NCBI GenBank assembly: GCA_016191085.1
Contig: JACPPJ010000027.1
Coordinates: 1-35,752 of the forward strand
Source: Acidobacteriota bacterium
GTDB lineage: Bacteria > Acidobacteriota > Terriglobia > 2-12-FULL-54-10
Direction: 5' to 3'
DNA: 35,752 nt
The notes beneath the pieces are model-generated. The model ran no database searches. It was not told where the DNA came from and saw only the letters and a program-made list of their open reading frames with translations. Each line of letters opens with the position of its first letter. Position 1 is the first letter of the stretch. Below, one piece after another: positions 7,324 to 15,409 of this stretch. The translations under genes and the position numbers were made by a program.

Positions 7324-8367
7324 ATGAGAAACAAGATCGTTCTTGCCGTCACCGTTGTGTTGACGGCTGTTTCGTTCGGCTGCAATAAAGCTGCCCAGCA
7401 AGATTCTGCGAATTCAAACGTTGCAGCCCGAGTCAACGGTAAAGATATCCTGCGCAGCGAGGTGGACAAGTATTTCGAGTTTAAGACGCAGCAAGCAGGA
7501 CAGAAACCGGCCGGAGAAGCGGCGGCGTTGGCAAAAATGGAGATTGTCCGCGATCTGATCGAGCGCGAACTTATGGCCCAAAAGGCCAGCCAGTTGAAGT
7601 TGGAGGTGAAAGACGCGGAGATAGATAAGCAGTTCGAAGATCTGCGCGGACCAGTTACTCCGGAGCAGTTTCGAAAAGACCTGGAACGCCGCGGTTTTTC
7701 AGAACAGAACATGCGTAATGAAATCCGACGCACTCTCACCGTCCAAAAACTGGTGGAAAACCAGATCGGCTCCAAAATCGAGGTGACAGACTCGGAGGTG
7801 AGCCGGTTCTACGAGGAAAATAAAGAAAGCTTCAACGTTCGCGAACCGCAGTATCATCTGGGGCAAATCGTGGTGACGCCCAACCCCAGCGTTCCGGTGA
7901 CCAATTCCAGGAACGACAAAGCTCTAAACCAGGAGCAGGCCATTATGAAAGTGCAGCGTGTCCAAGCAATGTTGAAGGGCGGCCAGGACTTTCAACAGGT
8001 CGCGCGCGAGCTTTCGGAGGATCCGCAAACGGCGCGTGAGGGCGGTGATCTGGGGTATCAAGCGGAGTCCACGCTCGACAGGCTCGGACCGCAATTGAAG
8101 CAGGTCATCCTAAAGATGAACATTGGCGATACGACCCCTGTGATGCAGACTCCGGAGGGCTTCTGGATATTAAAGCTGCTCGGAAAGCGTCAGCCCGGCC
8201 AAAAAACGTTGCAAGACGCCGAGGTGAATGCCAGCATCCGATCCGAGTTGCGTAATCGTAAGCAACAACTGCTGAGCACCGCCTATGCGGAGCAAGTGCA
8301 TAACGAGGCGCGTATTGAAAATTTCCTAGCGCAGGAAATCGTGGCGTCGTTCCAGCAAAACAAATAA
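7324..8367 (+). CDS. SurA/PrsA-type peptidyl-prolyl isomerase lipoprotein
   Basis: A secreted, probably lipid-anchored folding helper. The N-terminus is a lipoprotein signal: MRNK, a hydrophobic run, and Ser-Phe-Gly-Cys with Cys at residue 20. The box is slightly atypical because Ser is at -3. Residues about 35-165 form a SurA_N-like helical chaperone domain beginning VNGKDILRSEVDKYF. Residues about 175-285 match a parvulin/PpiC domain, including GGDLGYQ, the run LKQVILKMNIGD and EGFWILKLLGK. A helical tail follows. GGAG at 7315-7318 precedes the ATG by 5 nt. Its likely role is folding of envelope or outer-membrane proteins. It lies 13 nt after thiE, so they are probably co-transcribed, without an evident shared pathway. 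Confidence 0.88.
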   Translation: MRNKIVLAVTVVLTAVSFGCNKAAQQDSANSNVAARVNGKDILRSEVDKYFEFKTQQAGQKPAGEAAALAKMEIVRDLIERELMAQKASQLKLEVKDAEIDKQFEDLRGPVTPEQFRKDLERRGFSEQNMRNEIRRTLTVQKLVENQIGSKIEVTDSEVSRFYEENKESFNVREPQYHLGQIVVTPNPSVPVTNSRNDKALNQEQAIMKVQRVQAMLKGGQDFQQVARELSEDPQTAREGGDLGYQAESTLDRLGPQLKQVILKMNIGDTTPVMQTPEGFWILKLLGKRQPGQKTLQDAEVNASIRSELRNRKQQLLSTAYAEQVHNEARIENFLAQEIVASFQQNK

Positions 8368-8415
8368 ATTGGTCCCGATCCCGGGACTGCGGCTACCTTG
8401 ATCGTGTAATCGCTC

Positions 8416-9081
8416 ATGCTCCCACCCGCATTGCCGGCGCCGCGCTGGCTGAGTTTCGATTGTTACGGCACCCTGATTGACTGGGAGTCGGGCGTACGCC
8501 GCTCGTTCCGGGAAGCGGCCCGCATCCGATCTGACGAGGAACAAGATCTCATCCGAACGTGGGAACGGATCCTGCGCTCGAAGATGCAGGGTCCGTACAC
8601 ACCGTACGCGCGCATCTTACAGGACAGCTTTCGCGAGTCGCTTGAGCATTTCGGATACCGCTGCGCCGCACACGCCATGGAGACATTCCTCAACTCGGTC
8701 GCGAACTGGGAACCGTTTCCTGACGTTAATCCGGCATTGATTCGGCTGGCGCAGCGGTACAGGTTGGCTATCGTATCGAATGTGGATCGGGATATCCTGG
8801 GGCGTACTCTGCGTCACCTCCAGGTACGTTTCGACGCGCTGATTACGGCCGAAGACACCCGGCAATATAACCCGAGTCCGGAAGTATTCCGCTACACGCT
8901 CGGAAAGTTAAATTGCACGCCCCAGGAGATAGTGTACGTGGCCTTCGGTTCCGAGGCTGACCTCGAAGCTGCGGCCTCGGTCGGTGTGCGCGTCGTATAT
9001 CTTGACCGCGGGGCGCCGCTCGGTGAAACGAAAGTAGACGCAATAAGAAATCTTGACGAGTTGACCAGTTTGTGGAATTAG
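8416..9081 (+). CDS. HAD-superfamily hydrolase (haloacid dehalogenase-like), altered motif III
   Basis: A 221-residue cytoplasmic HAD protein of the dehalogenase/phosphatase type. Motif I is FDCYGTL with the nucleophile Asp15 and Tyr17 at the +2 position, as in L-2-haloacid dehalogenases. Motif II is VSNVD with Ser121. Motif III should contain a conserved Lys in a YKPxPEVF-like stretch, but here it reads YNPSPEVF with Asn152 (codon AAC). Motif IV is GSEADLEAA with Asp182. The cap region (residues about 25-95) is helical, as in class C1 HADs. Loss of the lysine suggests reduced or changed catalysis. The ATG lacks a good ribosome-binding site and starts 48 nt after the PPIase gene. Confidence 0.85.
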   Translation: MLPPALPAPRWLSFDCYGTLIDWESGVRRSFREAARIRSDEEQDLIRTWERILRSKMQGPYTPYARILQDSFRESLEHFGYRCAAHAMETFLNSVANWEPFPDVNPALIRLAQRYRLAIVSNVDRDILGRTLRHLQVRFDALITAEDTRQYNPSPEVFRYTLGKLNCTPQEIVYVAFGSEADLEAAASVGVRVVYLDRGAPLGETKVDAIRNLDELTSLWN

Positions 9082-9090
9082 CGCCAAGCT

Positions 9091-9128
9091 GAACCGTGAC
9101 CGGAAGGGAGCGGTCGGTCGTCCGGTTC
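9091..9128. terminator. Nested hairpin between convergent genes
   Basis: GAACCG (9091-9096) pairs with CGGTTC (9123-9128), and inside it GACCG (9098-9102) pairs with CGGTC (9111-9115). The structure lies exactly between the ends of the HAD and biotin-carrier genes, so it can serve both strands. There is no clear T-run, so it may not be a classical intrinsic terminator. Confidence 0.4.
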
Positions 9129-9132
9129 CTGC

Positions 9133-9663
9133 TTACTCTACGATCAACAAAACTTCTCCCGTATTCACTGCCTGGCCTGTGCGCACCAGTATCTTTTGCA
9201 CTTTGCCCGGCATCGGACACTTGATCTCGTTCTGCATTTTCATTGCTTCGACGACGATCACGCCTTGCCGGCTCTGAACGTCCTGACCCTCGGAAACCAG
9301 CAGCCGAACAATCTTTCCGGGCATAAGCGAAACGATGTTCTGTTTGCCCTCCAGAGTTGGTTTGGCACGCCGCGCGCGTGCTGATCGCTTGGGATCGCGA
9401 ACCACCACAGAATAGCGCTCGCCACCTGCTTCGACCGTATACTCTTGGGCATCTCCGTTCCGGGACGGCGCTGCGCCTCCTTCGACCGCGGGCGCAACAC
9501 TGACGCTGAAACTTTTTCCATTAATCAACAGAGAGTACATCCCCGGTTTGACTTCGATAACGTCGGCTTCGAACCGTTCGCCGTCAAGGGTGCACGATAC
9601 CCCGCCGTTGCGGGTTAGCTCTAGGAAGCGTTCCTGGCCATTAATGCAGATGGAGTATTTCAT
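9133..9663 (-). CDS. Biotin carboxyl carrier protein (acyl-CoA carboxylase type)
   Basis: Carries the carboxylated biotin between biotin carboxylase and a carboxyltransferase. The C-terminal 75 residues form a biotinyl/lipoyl domain with EAMKM; Lys142 is the biotinylation site, preceded by the usual MPG at 114-116 and followed by MPGKV. Residues 1-90 are a beta-rich domain (YSICINGQERFLEL, MYSLLINGKSFSV) like the linker region of propionyl/acetyl-CoA carboxylase alpha subunits, rather than the Pro/Ala linker of E. coli AccB. A basic linker (PKRSARARRAKP) joins them. The start lies 4 nt after the biotin carboxylase stop, so the pair is translated from one message. The pair looks like a split alpha subunit of an acyl-CoA carboxylase. 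Confidence 0.9.
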   Translation of the reverse strand: MKYSICINGQERFLELTRNGGVSCTLDGERFEADVIEVKPGMYSLLINGKSFSVSVAPAVEGGAAPSRNGDAQEYTVEAGGERYSVVVRDPKRSARARRAKPTLEGKQNIVSLMPGKIVRLLVSEGQDVQSRQGVIVVEAMKMQNEIKCPMPGKVQKILVRTGQAVNTGEVLLIVE

Positions 9664-9667
9664 TCGA

Positions 9668-11206
9668 TCACTCGCCGGGTTTGATTACATGTCGCATCAG
9701 AGCGCGACGTCCTTCAAGTTTCCATCGACTGGACACAGCAAAGGTGTCCCGTGACGGTGCGTGGCCGTTACTCGACATTTGGAAAAGCGCTGCGGCGACG
9801 GCTGCGGCTTTGACGCGATCATCTGCCTCAGCGATTGTTTGCATAACACTTTTAGCGCCGCGCGCGCTTTCCAGCATCCGATCAATTAATCCGGTGTCCA
9901 GCTTGCCCTCGAGAAAATCGGGGTAAGCCAATATCCGGCGGAAGAGGCTCAGGTTGGTTCTGATGCCTTCCACTGAATATTCACCGATTGCCCGCTGCAT
10001 GCGGCGGATGGCCTCATCGCGCGTGGAGCCCCATGTGACGAGCTTCGAGATGAGCGGATCATAATCCATCGGCACAGTCCAGCCGGCGTATACACCACCG
10101 TCGTCGCGCACGCCGGGACCGGATGGAACTTCCAGCGAGCGAATCAGGCCTGGCGAAGGGAAAAAGTTGTTCTCCGGGTCCTCGGCATAGATGCGGCACT
10201 CGAGAGCTGCTCCGCGAAACACTATGTCACTTTGTCTGAACGAAAGCTTGGAGCCTGCTGCCAGGCGAATCTGCTCTTTGACCAAATCAATGCCGGTCAC
10301 CATCTCGGTCACCGGGTGCTCGACCTGTAGCCTCGTATTCATCTCCAGAAAATAAAAATTACGATCAGAATCCGCCAGGAATTCGATAGTTCCGGCGTTG
10401 TAATAGCGGGCCGCGCGCGCCGCCTTCACTGCGGCCTCGCCCATGCACTCGCGCATCGCCGCATCCACCAACGGCGACGGCGATTCCTCCATCACCTTCT
10501 GGTGCCGCCGTTGAATGCTGCACTCGCGTTCACCCAGATGAATGACATTGCCGTGCCGGTCACCAAGCACCTGAATCTCGATGTGGCGCGGATTCTGTAC
10601 GTATTTCTCAATGTAAACTTCCGAGTCATTGAACGCGCTCTCCGCCTCAGATCGCGCGTCGCGGAAAGCGGATGCCATCTCCGCGGGAGAGAGCACCAGC
10701 CGCATGCCTTTGCCGCCCCCTCCCGCCGCAGCTTTGATCATTACGGGGTATCCGAAAGACTCCGCAACACGCGATGCTTCATCTGCGTCTTTGACGCCGG
10801 AATTGGTTCCGGGCACCACCGGCACGTCCGCAGCGTGCATTGCCTGCCGCGCGCGAGTTTTGGATGCCATCAGCTCCATGGAAGCGGCGCTGGGGCCAAT
10901 AAAGGTTATACCGGCGTCATCGCAAGCCGCAGCCAGAGCAGGATTCTCAGCCAAGAATCCGTAGCCCGGATGAATGGCCCCAGCGCCCGCCCTGCGTGCC
11001 ACATCGATGATCTTATCAATCCGAAGATAGCTCTCGACCGCGGCAGCCGGGCCGATGGAATAGGCTTCATCGGCTTTCAGTACATGCAGAGCCTTCCGGT
11101 CCACCTCCGAATACAGCGCCACTGTGCGAATATCCATCTCCCGGCAGGCGCGAATGATGCGGACAGCGATTTCACCACGGTTGGCTATCAAGATTTTCTT
11201 GAACAT
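9668..11206 (-). CDS. accC: Biotin carboxylase subunit of an acyl-CoA carboxylase
   Basis: Carboxylates protein-bound biotin using ATP and bicarbonate. It has the three-part biotin-carboxylase fold. The N-terminal domain starts KKILIANRGEIAVRI. The ATP-grasp has Lys158 and the glycine-rich loop GGGGKG (162-167), with His208, Glu275, Glu288 in LEMN and RLQVEHP (292-298), all close to the E. coli AccC numbering. The length of 512 is longer than the typical 450 because of a C-terminal extension of about 55 residues after the conserved core. The next gene supplies the biotin carrier. No carboxyltransferase gene is in the window, so the substrate (acetyl-, propionyl- or another CoA) cannot be told. 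Confidence 0.93.
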   Translation of the reverse strand: MFKKILIANRGEIAVRIIRACREMDIRTVALYSEVDRKALHVLKADEAYSIGPAAAVESYLRIDKIIDVARRAGAGAIHPGYGFLAENPALAAACDDAGITFIGPSAASMELMASKTRARQAMHAADVPVVPGTNSGVKDADEASRVAESFGYPVMIKAAAGGGGKGMRLVLSPAEMASAFRDARSEAESAFNDSEVYIEKYVQNPRHIEIQVLGDRHGNVIHLGERECSIQRRHQKVMEESPSPLVDAAMRECMGEAAVKAARAARYYNAGTIEFLADSDRNFYFLEMNTRLQVEHPVTEMVTGIDLVKEQIRLAAGSKLSFRQSDIVFRGAALECRIYAEDPENNFFPSPGLIRSLEVPSGPGVRDDGGVYAGWTVPMDYDPLISKLVTWGSTRDEAIRRMQRAIGEYSVEGIRTNLSLFRRILAYPDFLEGKLDTGLIDRMLESARGAKSVMQTIAEADDRVKAAAVAAALFQMSSNGHAPSRDTFAVSSRWKLEGRRALMRHVIKPGE

Positions 11207-11591
11207 CGTATTCAGTCTCTTCGTTCAGCATTATAGCCGCGAATACATTGGAACTGCAGTGTGAGCCGAGCCGCACGGCAGATATTGTGAAGTTCTTGTT
11301 CTTTTTCGTGAAGGACGGCGAGTGGTTCATCGCGTACTGCCCCGAGATGCGATAAAACCGCTCGAGAAGTGCGTTGACAGTTTGATCCCCAGATCGAACA
11401 ACTGTCACAAACCGAGATTGTCGCTCGTTTCCAACGACCCATAACTTTGCGTGAGTGTGTGTTTTGCCACGAGTCCCTCAAAACCACGCAAAACCACTCA
11501 CACAACAAGATGCCTTTTTTACCTGCGGATACGTTACTTCTGCGATAGACTATCTGAGCTTGTGCGGGGACCACATGAGGAGGATGAAGGA
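11207..11591. other. Intergenic region with two long inverted repeats
   Basis: This 385-nt divergent region holds the accC promoter and two dyads. TGACAGTT (11375-11382) pairs with AACTGTCA (11400-11407), with a further TGATC/GATCGA core. GTGAGTG and GTTTTGC (11451-11467) pair with GCAAAAC and CACTCAC (11488-11501), a 14-bp stem with a 3-nt bulge and a loop of about 20 nt. Both lie upstream of the propeller gene start at 11592 and could be operators or leader structures. I see no convincing gene here. Confidence 0.5.
11230..11258 (-). promoter_or_regulatory. Predicted promoter of the biotin carboxylase operon
   Basis: On the minus strand a perfect TATAAT (11235-11230) lies 17 nt after TGCAGT (11258-11253), a weak -35. 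Transcription would start about 17 nt before the ATG at 11206. The perfect -10 and the short leader support it. Confidence 0.45.
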
Positions 11592-12959
11592 ATGGCTTTG
11601 CGCAGTTCACCAGAGACAAAGGGCGCTGTGTCAGTCGTACTCGCGCTGATTTTTGCGGCAGCGTGGATTGTAAATACCGGGTCAGTGCAGCCAGGAAGTT
11701 TTGAAGTCCGTGCACGCACGTTTCCAGCGCCGACGGGTTCAGCGCACTTGATCTCGGTCGAATCGCTGCCGGAGGAGGCAGGCGAGGAATGCATATGGAC
11801 GCCTGCCAGCGCATCAAGCGGCAGGAGATCGGCGATGCAGGAAGACGCCGCTCCTTCAAGTGGCAGCGACTCGGCTAAACGACCGCCTGTACGGGAGATT
11901 CACGACCCGTATCCCTCCTTCAGTTCTATTGCAGTCGATGTCAAACATGACGAGATCGTCATGACGGACGAGAACCTGTTCCAGGTTCTCGTTTACGACC
12001 GCCGCACCAACACGCCTGCCAGAGCTACCATGAGTGAGCCCCGGCGTGCCATAGGCGGGGAGAAAACAAAGATCGAGTTCCAATGCGGGCTCTACATTGA
12101 CCCCGAGAGCGGTGATATCTACGCCGTCAACAACGACACTGTCGATACGCTCGCCATTTTTTCACGCAATGCTAAAGGAAATGTCGCGCCCGACCGGGAA
12201 CTCCGCACACCGCACGGCACATTTGGAATTGCGGTGGATGAAGGTCGCAGCGAGCTGTTTCTGACCGTGCAGCATAGCAACTCAATCGTAATCTACGACA
12301 AGATGGCCACAGGCGACGACCAGCCCTTGCGTCTAATCCAAGGGAGCGCTACGCGCCTGGCGGACCCCCACGGCATCGCGCTTGACCCGAAGAACAAGGT
12401 GATGTTCGTCACCAATCACGGCAGCCTGCGCGAGTTTCACATCGAAGCTGACGGCAAATCGACGATGCCGACCCGCAGTACCATTGCAGGCTCCGGGCGC
12501 GTTGTTGCCTCCTCCATCAACGTCTACGCCATTGATGCTAAAGGCGACGTCGCGCCCATCCGGGTGATCACCGGCCCGAACACGCAGATGAATTGGGCCA
12601 CCGGACTCGCGGTGGATGAAGAGCGCGGCGAACTCTATGTCGCCAACGATATGGATGATTCAGTGCTGGTCTTTCGCACCGACGCCGAAGGCGATGTAGC
12701 TCCCGTGCGAATGCTGAAAGGACCGAAAACCGGCATGAAGAATCCGACAGGCATCATGGTGGACAGCAAGAACGGCGAGTTGCTAGTCGCCAATTTCGGC
12801 AACCATTCCGCTACGATTTATAAGCTGCCTGCTGGAGGGAACACTGCTCCCCTGCGGAAAATCCGCAGCGGTCCTTCCGATCAGCCCGCTTTGATGATCG
12901 GCAATCCAGGCTCCGTCGCGTATGACAGCAAGCGCGAAGAAATCCTGGTTCCAAACTGA
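11592..12959 (+). CDS. Exported NHL/beta-propeller-like protein, part before the in-frame TGA (455 aa)
   Basis: The ATG at 11592 follows AGGAGG (11578-11583) and GAAGGA. The N-terminus has a signal-peptide-like stretch (SVVLALIFAAAWIVNTG), so the product is exported. From residue about 110 on, repeats of about 45-50 residues occur with the pattern GI-VD---GELYVAN---SVLVF-R-A-GDVAP-R-L-GP-T, typical of NHL/SMP-30-like beta-propellers. The frame ends at TGA 12957-12959 in the middle of a repeat (EEILVPN, stop). The same frame continues without interruption to 13769 and completes the missing strands, so this is the first 62% of a 725-residue protein. The stop is either a nonsense mutation or a UGA recoded as selenocysteine. 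No enzymatic activity can be inferred. Confidence 0.75.
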   Translation: MALRSSPETKGAVSVVLALIFAAAWIVNTGSVQPGSFEVRARTFPAPTGSAHLISVESLPEEAGEECIWTPASASSGRRSAMQEDAAPSSGSDSAKRPPVREIHDPYPSFSSIAVDVKHDEIVMTDENLFQVLVYDRRTNTPARATMSEPRRAIGGEKTKIEFQCGLYIDPESGDIYAVNNDTVDTLAIFSRNAKGNVAPDRELRTPHGTFGIAVDEGRSELFLTVQHSNSIVIYDKMATGDDQPLRLIQGSATRLADPHGIALDPKNKVMFVTNHGSLREFHIEADGKSTMPTRSTIAGSGRVVASSINVYAIDAKGDVAPIRVITGPNTQMNWATGLAVDEERGELYVANDMDDSVLVFRTDAEGDVAPVRMLKGPKTGMKNPTGIMVDSKNGELLVANFGNHSATIYKLPAGGNTAPLRKIRSGPSDQPALMIGNPGSVAYDSKREEILVPN

Positions 12960-13769
12960 GTGGCGCATCCGCAGATCGCGGTCTTCGCCAGGTTGGCGAA
13001 CAAAAATGCGAAACCGTTACGGAAGATTGAAGGACAACGCACGATGCTGGGCCGCACCATGCACGGCATTGCGTACGATCCTGTGCACGACGAAATTCTG
13101 GTTCCCCAGCCGTTCGCGCAATCTGTATTGATCTTCAACGCAGCAATATCAGGAGAACAGCCTCCAACACGTTACATTCAGGGGCCGCTTACGCAATTGA
13201 GCGATCCGGATAAGGTCGATATTGATCCTGTTCACAATGAGATCTTCGTACCCGATCGAGACAAAATCCTGGTTTTTCCCCGGACCGCCAACGGCAATGT
13301 GGCTCCCTTGCGGGTGATCAAAATGCCGAAGGAAGGCGCTGTTAGTGCGGTAACGGTGGATCCGGTGCACAACGTGGTGATCGCAACCTCGAACTTGCGC
13401 GGCCAGCCCTCCAAGATCATGTTCTTCGACCGCACGGCCCAAGGCGAGGTGGCGCCGAAAGGCATCGTCACAGGACCCAAGACTATGCTCACCGGAACAT
13501 TTGGTGTCCGCGCACATCCGCAAAAAGGATTGGTTCTGGTATGCATGAACGGTCCTGTTTCGGTTGGCGCTCATGAAGGCGCTTTTGTAGGGGTCTGGAG
13601 CATTACCGATCACGGTGACGTTCCCCCCAGGTGGACCATCGGCGGACCGCATGGGGTACTCAAACAGCCGCGCGGCGTTGACCTCGACGTCAAGAACAAG
13701 AGCATCGTGGTCTCGGACAAGGTGCGGAATGCCGTCCTGACATTCTATTTCCCAGAGATATTTAATTGA
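12960..13769 (+). CDS. Continuation of the beta-propeller protein after the in-frame TGA (269 aa)
   Basis: It lies in the same reading frame as the previous feature and begins at the codon right after the TGA (a GTG). It opens with VAHPQIAVFARLANKNAKPLR, which is the second half of the repeat cut by the stop. At least four more repeats follow (GIAYDPVHDEILVPQ, DIDPVHNEIFVPD, VTVDPVHNVVIATS, GVDLDVKNKSIVVSD), and it ends naturally at TAA-type stop after FYFPEIFN. No ribosome-binding site precedes the GTG, so independent translation is unlikely. The lack of any further stop or frameshift over 807 nt argues that the frame is still under selection or was broken very recently. Either read-through product or the 3' part of a pseudogene. 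Confidence 0.65.
   Translation: MAHPQIAVFARLANKNAKPLRKIEGQRTMLGRTMHGIAYDPVHDEILVPQPFAQSVLIFNAAISGEQPPTRYIQGPLTQLSDPDKVDIDPVHNEIFVPDRDKILVFPRTANGNVAPLRVIKMPKEGAVSAVTVDPVHNVVIATSNLRGQPSKIMFFDRTAQGEVAPKGIVTGPKTMLTGTFGVRAHPQKGLVLVCMNGPVSVGAHEGAFVGVWSITDHGDVPPRWTIGGPHGVLKQPRGVDLDVKNKSIVVSDKVRNAVLTFYFPEIFN
12984..13000 (+). promoter_or_regulatory. SECIS-like hairpin downstream of the in-frame TGA
   Basis: TTCGCCA (12984-12990) and TGGCGAA (12994-13000) form a perfect 7-bp stem closed by the loop GGT. The loop begins 32 nt after the last base of TGA (12957-12959). As I recall it, the general bacterial SECIS description asks for a short stem-loop whose apical loop lies about 16-37 nt after UGA and has a G among its first two bases; this hairpin meets it. 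Chance occurrence within GC-rich coding sequence is possible. Confidence 0.35.
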
Positions 13770-13828
13770 GGATCGGGATCGGCATCTAGCCGTTCAAGGC
13801 TCGCGGGACGAGGATGCCCACGGTCCAG

Positions 13829-15175
13829 CTATTTCGCGTCACTCCCGGGCGATTGTTGTGATGCAAGTGCGGCGGTGCGGTCAATGATGCGGGACGTCTT
13901 TACTCGTCCCTCGGCTGACTCTGTCGAAATCAGCGTTCCGGGATCGAAAATGGCCACAGCCGGGCGCACACCGATTTGCTGCTTCAAATGATCGCTGACG
14001 CGCCCTGCCAAGTCGTTTTTCTGTTCGGCACCGAGCGGGTTGGCCGACTCCACCTGCACCGTGATCTGCTGCGATGAGCTCGACCGGTCAAGCACCAGGA
14101 ACCACTGCATGCCGAGTTCGGGAAAGGTGCGCAGCGCCCGCTCGATTGCTGTCGGATAAATGCTGATGCCGCGCAGCTTCAGCATTTCATCGGCGCGCCC
14201 CCGCACGGCGCTCATTCGCCGAAAAGTCCGGCCGCAAGGGCAGGGCGCATCCCACAACGCCACAATATCACCCACCTTGTAGCGGAAGAACGGCGAGGCC
14301 TCACGGAACAGCGAAGTGACAACCAGCACGCCATACTCACCATCGGGCAGAGGCGCTCCGGATTCAGGATCGAGCACCTCGAAAACGTAGGAATCCTCGT
14401 TAATGTGCCAGCCGTTTTGCCGCTCGCACTCATAGGTGGACGCCGCCGCCTCAACGCTGCCGTAGTTGTCGTAAACGCGGCAGTTCCAGCGACTCTCGAT
14501 CGCGCTGCGCATCTCCGGCGTGAGGACTTCCGCGGTGACGTAGACCATGCGGAACTGGAAATCGCACCGCGGGTCCAAGTTCATCTCCTCGGCCACTTCC
14601 GCAAGCCTGAGTGCGTACGATGGCGTGGAACAAAGCACTGTCGGCTTCCAGGTCCGCGCGATCTCAATCTGGCGCTGCGACGGAGTCATAGCGCCTGTGC
14701 CAGTGGGAATCACACCTGCGCCGAGCGCAATCGCGCCTTCAATAGCGATGGTGCCGCCGATGTACAAGGTATAAGGGAGAGTAATCTGGAGAAGGTCCTT
14801 GGGGGTGACGCCCTGCGCGCGCAAACGCCGCGCCGAAAGGCGCGCTATGTGCTCGCAATCGGAGCGCGTGCAAAAGACGGGCCGGGGCTCGCCCGTAATC
14901 CCGGAACTGGCGTGAATGCGAGCGGGCCTCGCTTTCCCCTGGTACGTGCCAAAAGGCGGATGCTGCCGCAGATCCTCGCTGAAATCCGCTTTGGTCACCA
15001 CCGGCAGCTTGCGAAGGTCACCGATAGTGCGGATGGCGTCCTGGCGGATACCGGCCGCCTCCCATCGTTTCCTGTAGAAGGATACATTTCTCCAGGCTTT
15101 ATCTATATGATTGAGGAGAAGCTGCTCTTGCAGGGCGGTGATTTCGGCGCGACGGCCTTGCTCGATAGGTTCCAT
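13829..15175 (-). CDS. Phenylacetate-CoA ligase-like adenylate-forming enzyme
   Basis: Member of the PaaK family: activates an (aryl) carboxylate with ATP and joins it to CoA, in the cytoplasm. The 448-residue length from the ATG at 15175 fits PaaK (about 430-440). Motifs in order are the P-loop-like SSGITGEP, YTLYIGG, TAEVLTPEMR, the A5-like NYGSVEAAASTYEC, FFRYKVGDI, the Cys-rich PCPCGRTFRRM, GRADEMLKLRGISIYP and a final AMP-binding_C region ending GRVKTSRIID. The longer frame upstream (to 15343) encodes a Cys/Arg-rich peptide unlike the family, so I start at MEPIEQGRR, although its ribosome-binding site is weak. The substrate is unknown; no phenylacetate-degradation genes are nearby. Confidence 0.88.
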   Translation of the reverse strand: MEPIEQGRRAEITALQEQLLLNHIDKAWRNVSFYRKRWEAAGIRQDAIRTIGDLRKLPVVTKADFSEDLRQHPPFGTYQGKARPARIHASSGITGEPRPVFCTRSDCEHIARLSARRLRAQGVTPKDLLQITLPYTLYIGGTIAIEGAIALGAGVIPTGTGAMTPSQRQIEIARTWKPTVLCSTPSYALRLAEVAEEMNLDPRCDFQFRMVYVTAEVLTPEMRSAIESRWNCRVYDNYGSVEAAASTYECERQNGWHINEDSYVFEVLDPESGAPLPDGEYGVLVVTSLFREASPFFRYKVGDIVALWDAPCPCGRTFRRMSAVRGRADEMLKLRGISIYPTAIERALRTFPELGMQWFLVLDRSSSSQQITVQVESANPLGAEQKNDLAGRVSDHLKQQIGVRPAVAIFDPGTLISTESAEGRVKTSRIIDRTAALASQQSPGSDAK

Positions 15176-15409
15176 GATGCACCCACAGTAGTGGAGCATT
15201 ATAGTGCAACGTAAGCAATAGGTCGAAACCCTGACGTGCCGGATCAGGAAACTCGAATCAAGCTCCCCCGGAAGCCGGCCCTCCTCAAGCCGCCCGCCCC
15301 CTCTTAAGCAAAAGCCGCGAGCACTTCCTCTGCCGCTGCGCAACAGACTATGCTAAAGTACATTGAGCGTTGGCGGATCATCGCGCTGTTGCAACACTAG
15401 ATACGCGCA

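Noticed and set aside
10502-11236. Long rightward open frame opposite biotin carboxylase
   Set aside because: It mirrors the strongly conserved accC on the other strand and has no recognisable domain or ribosome-binding site.
11592-13769. Altered genetic code with UGA as a sense codon
   Set aside because: TGA is used as a normal stop elsewhere, for example at the end of the TPR gene (6368-6370).
14405-15214. Rightward 269-codon frame opposite the PaaK-like gene
   Set aside because: Antisense shadow of a well-supported adenylate-forming enzyme; composition is Arg/Ala-rich without domains.
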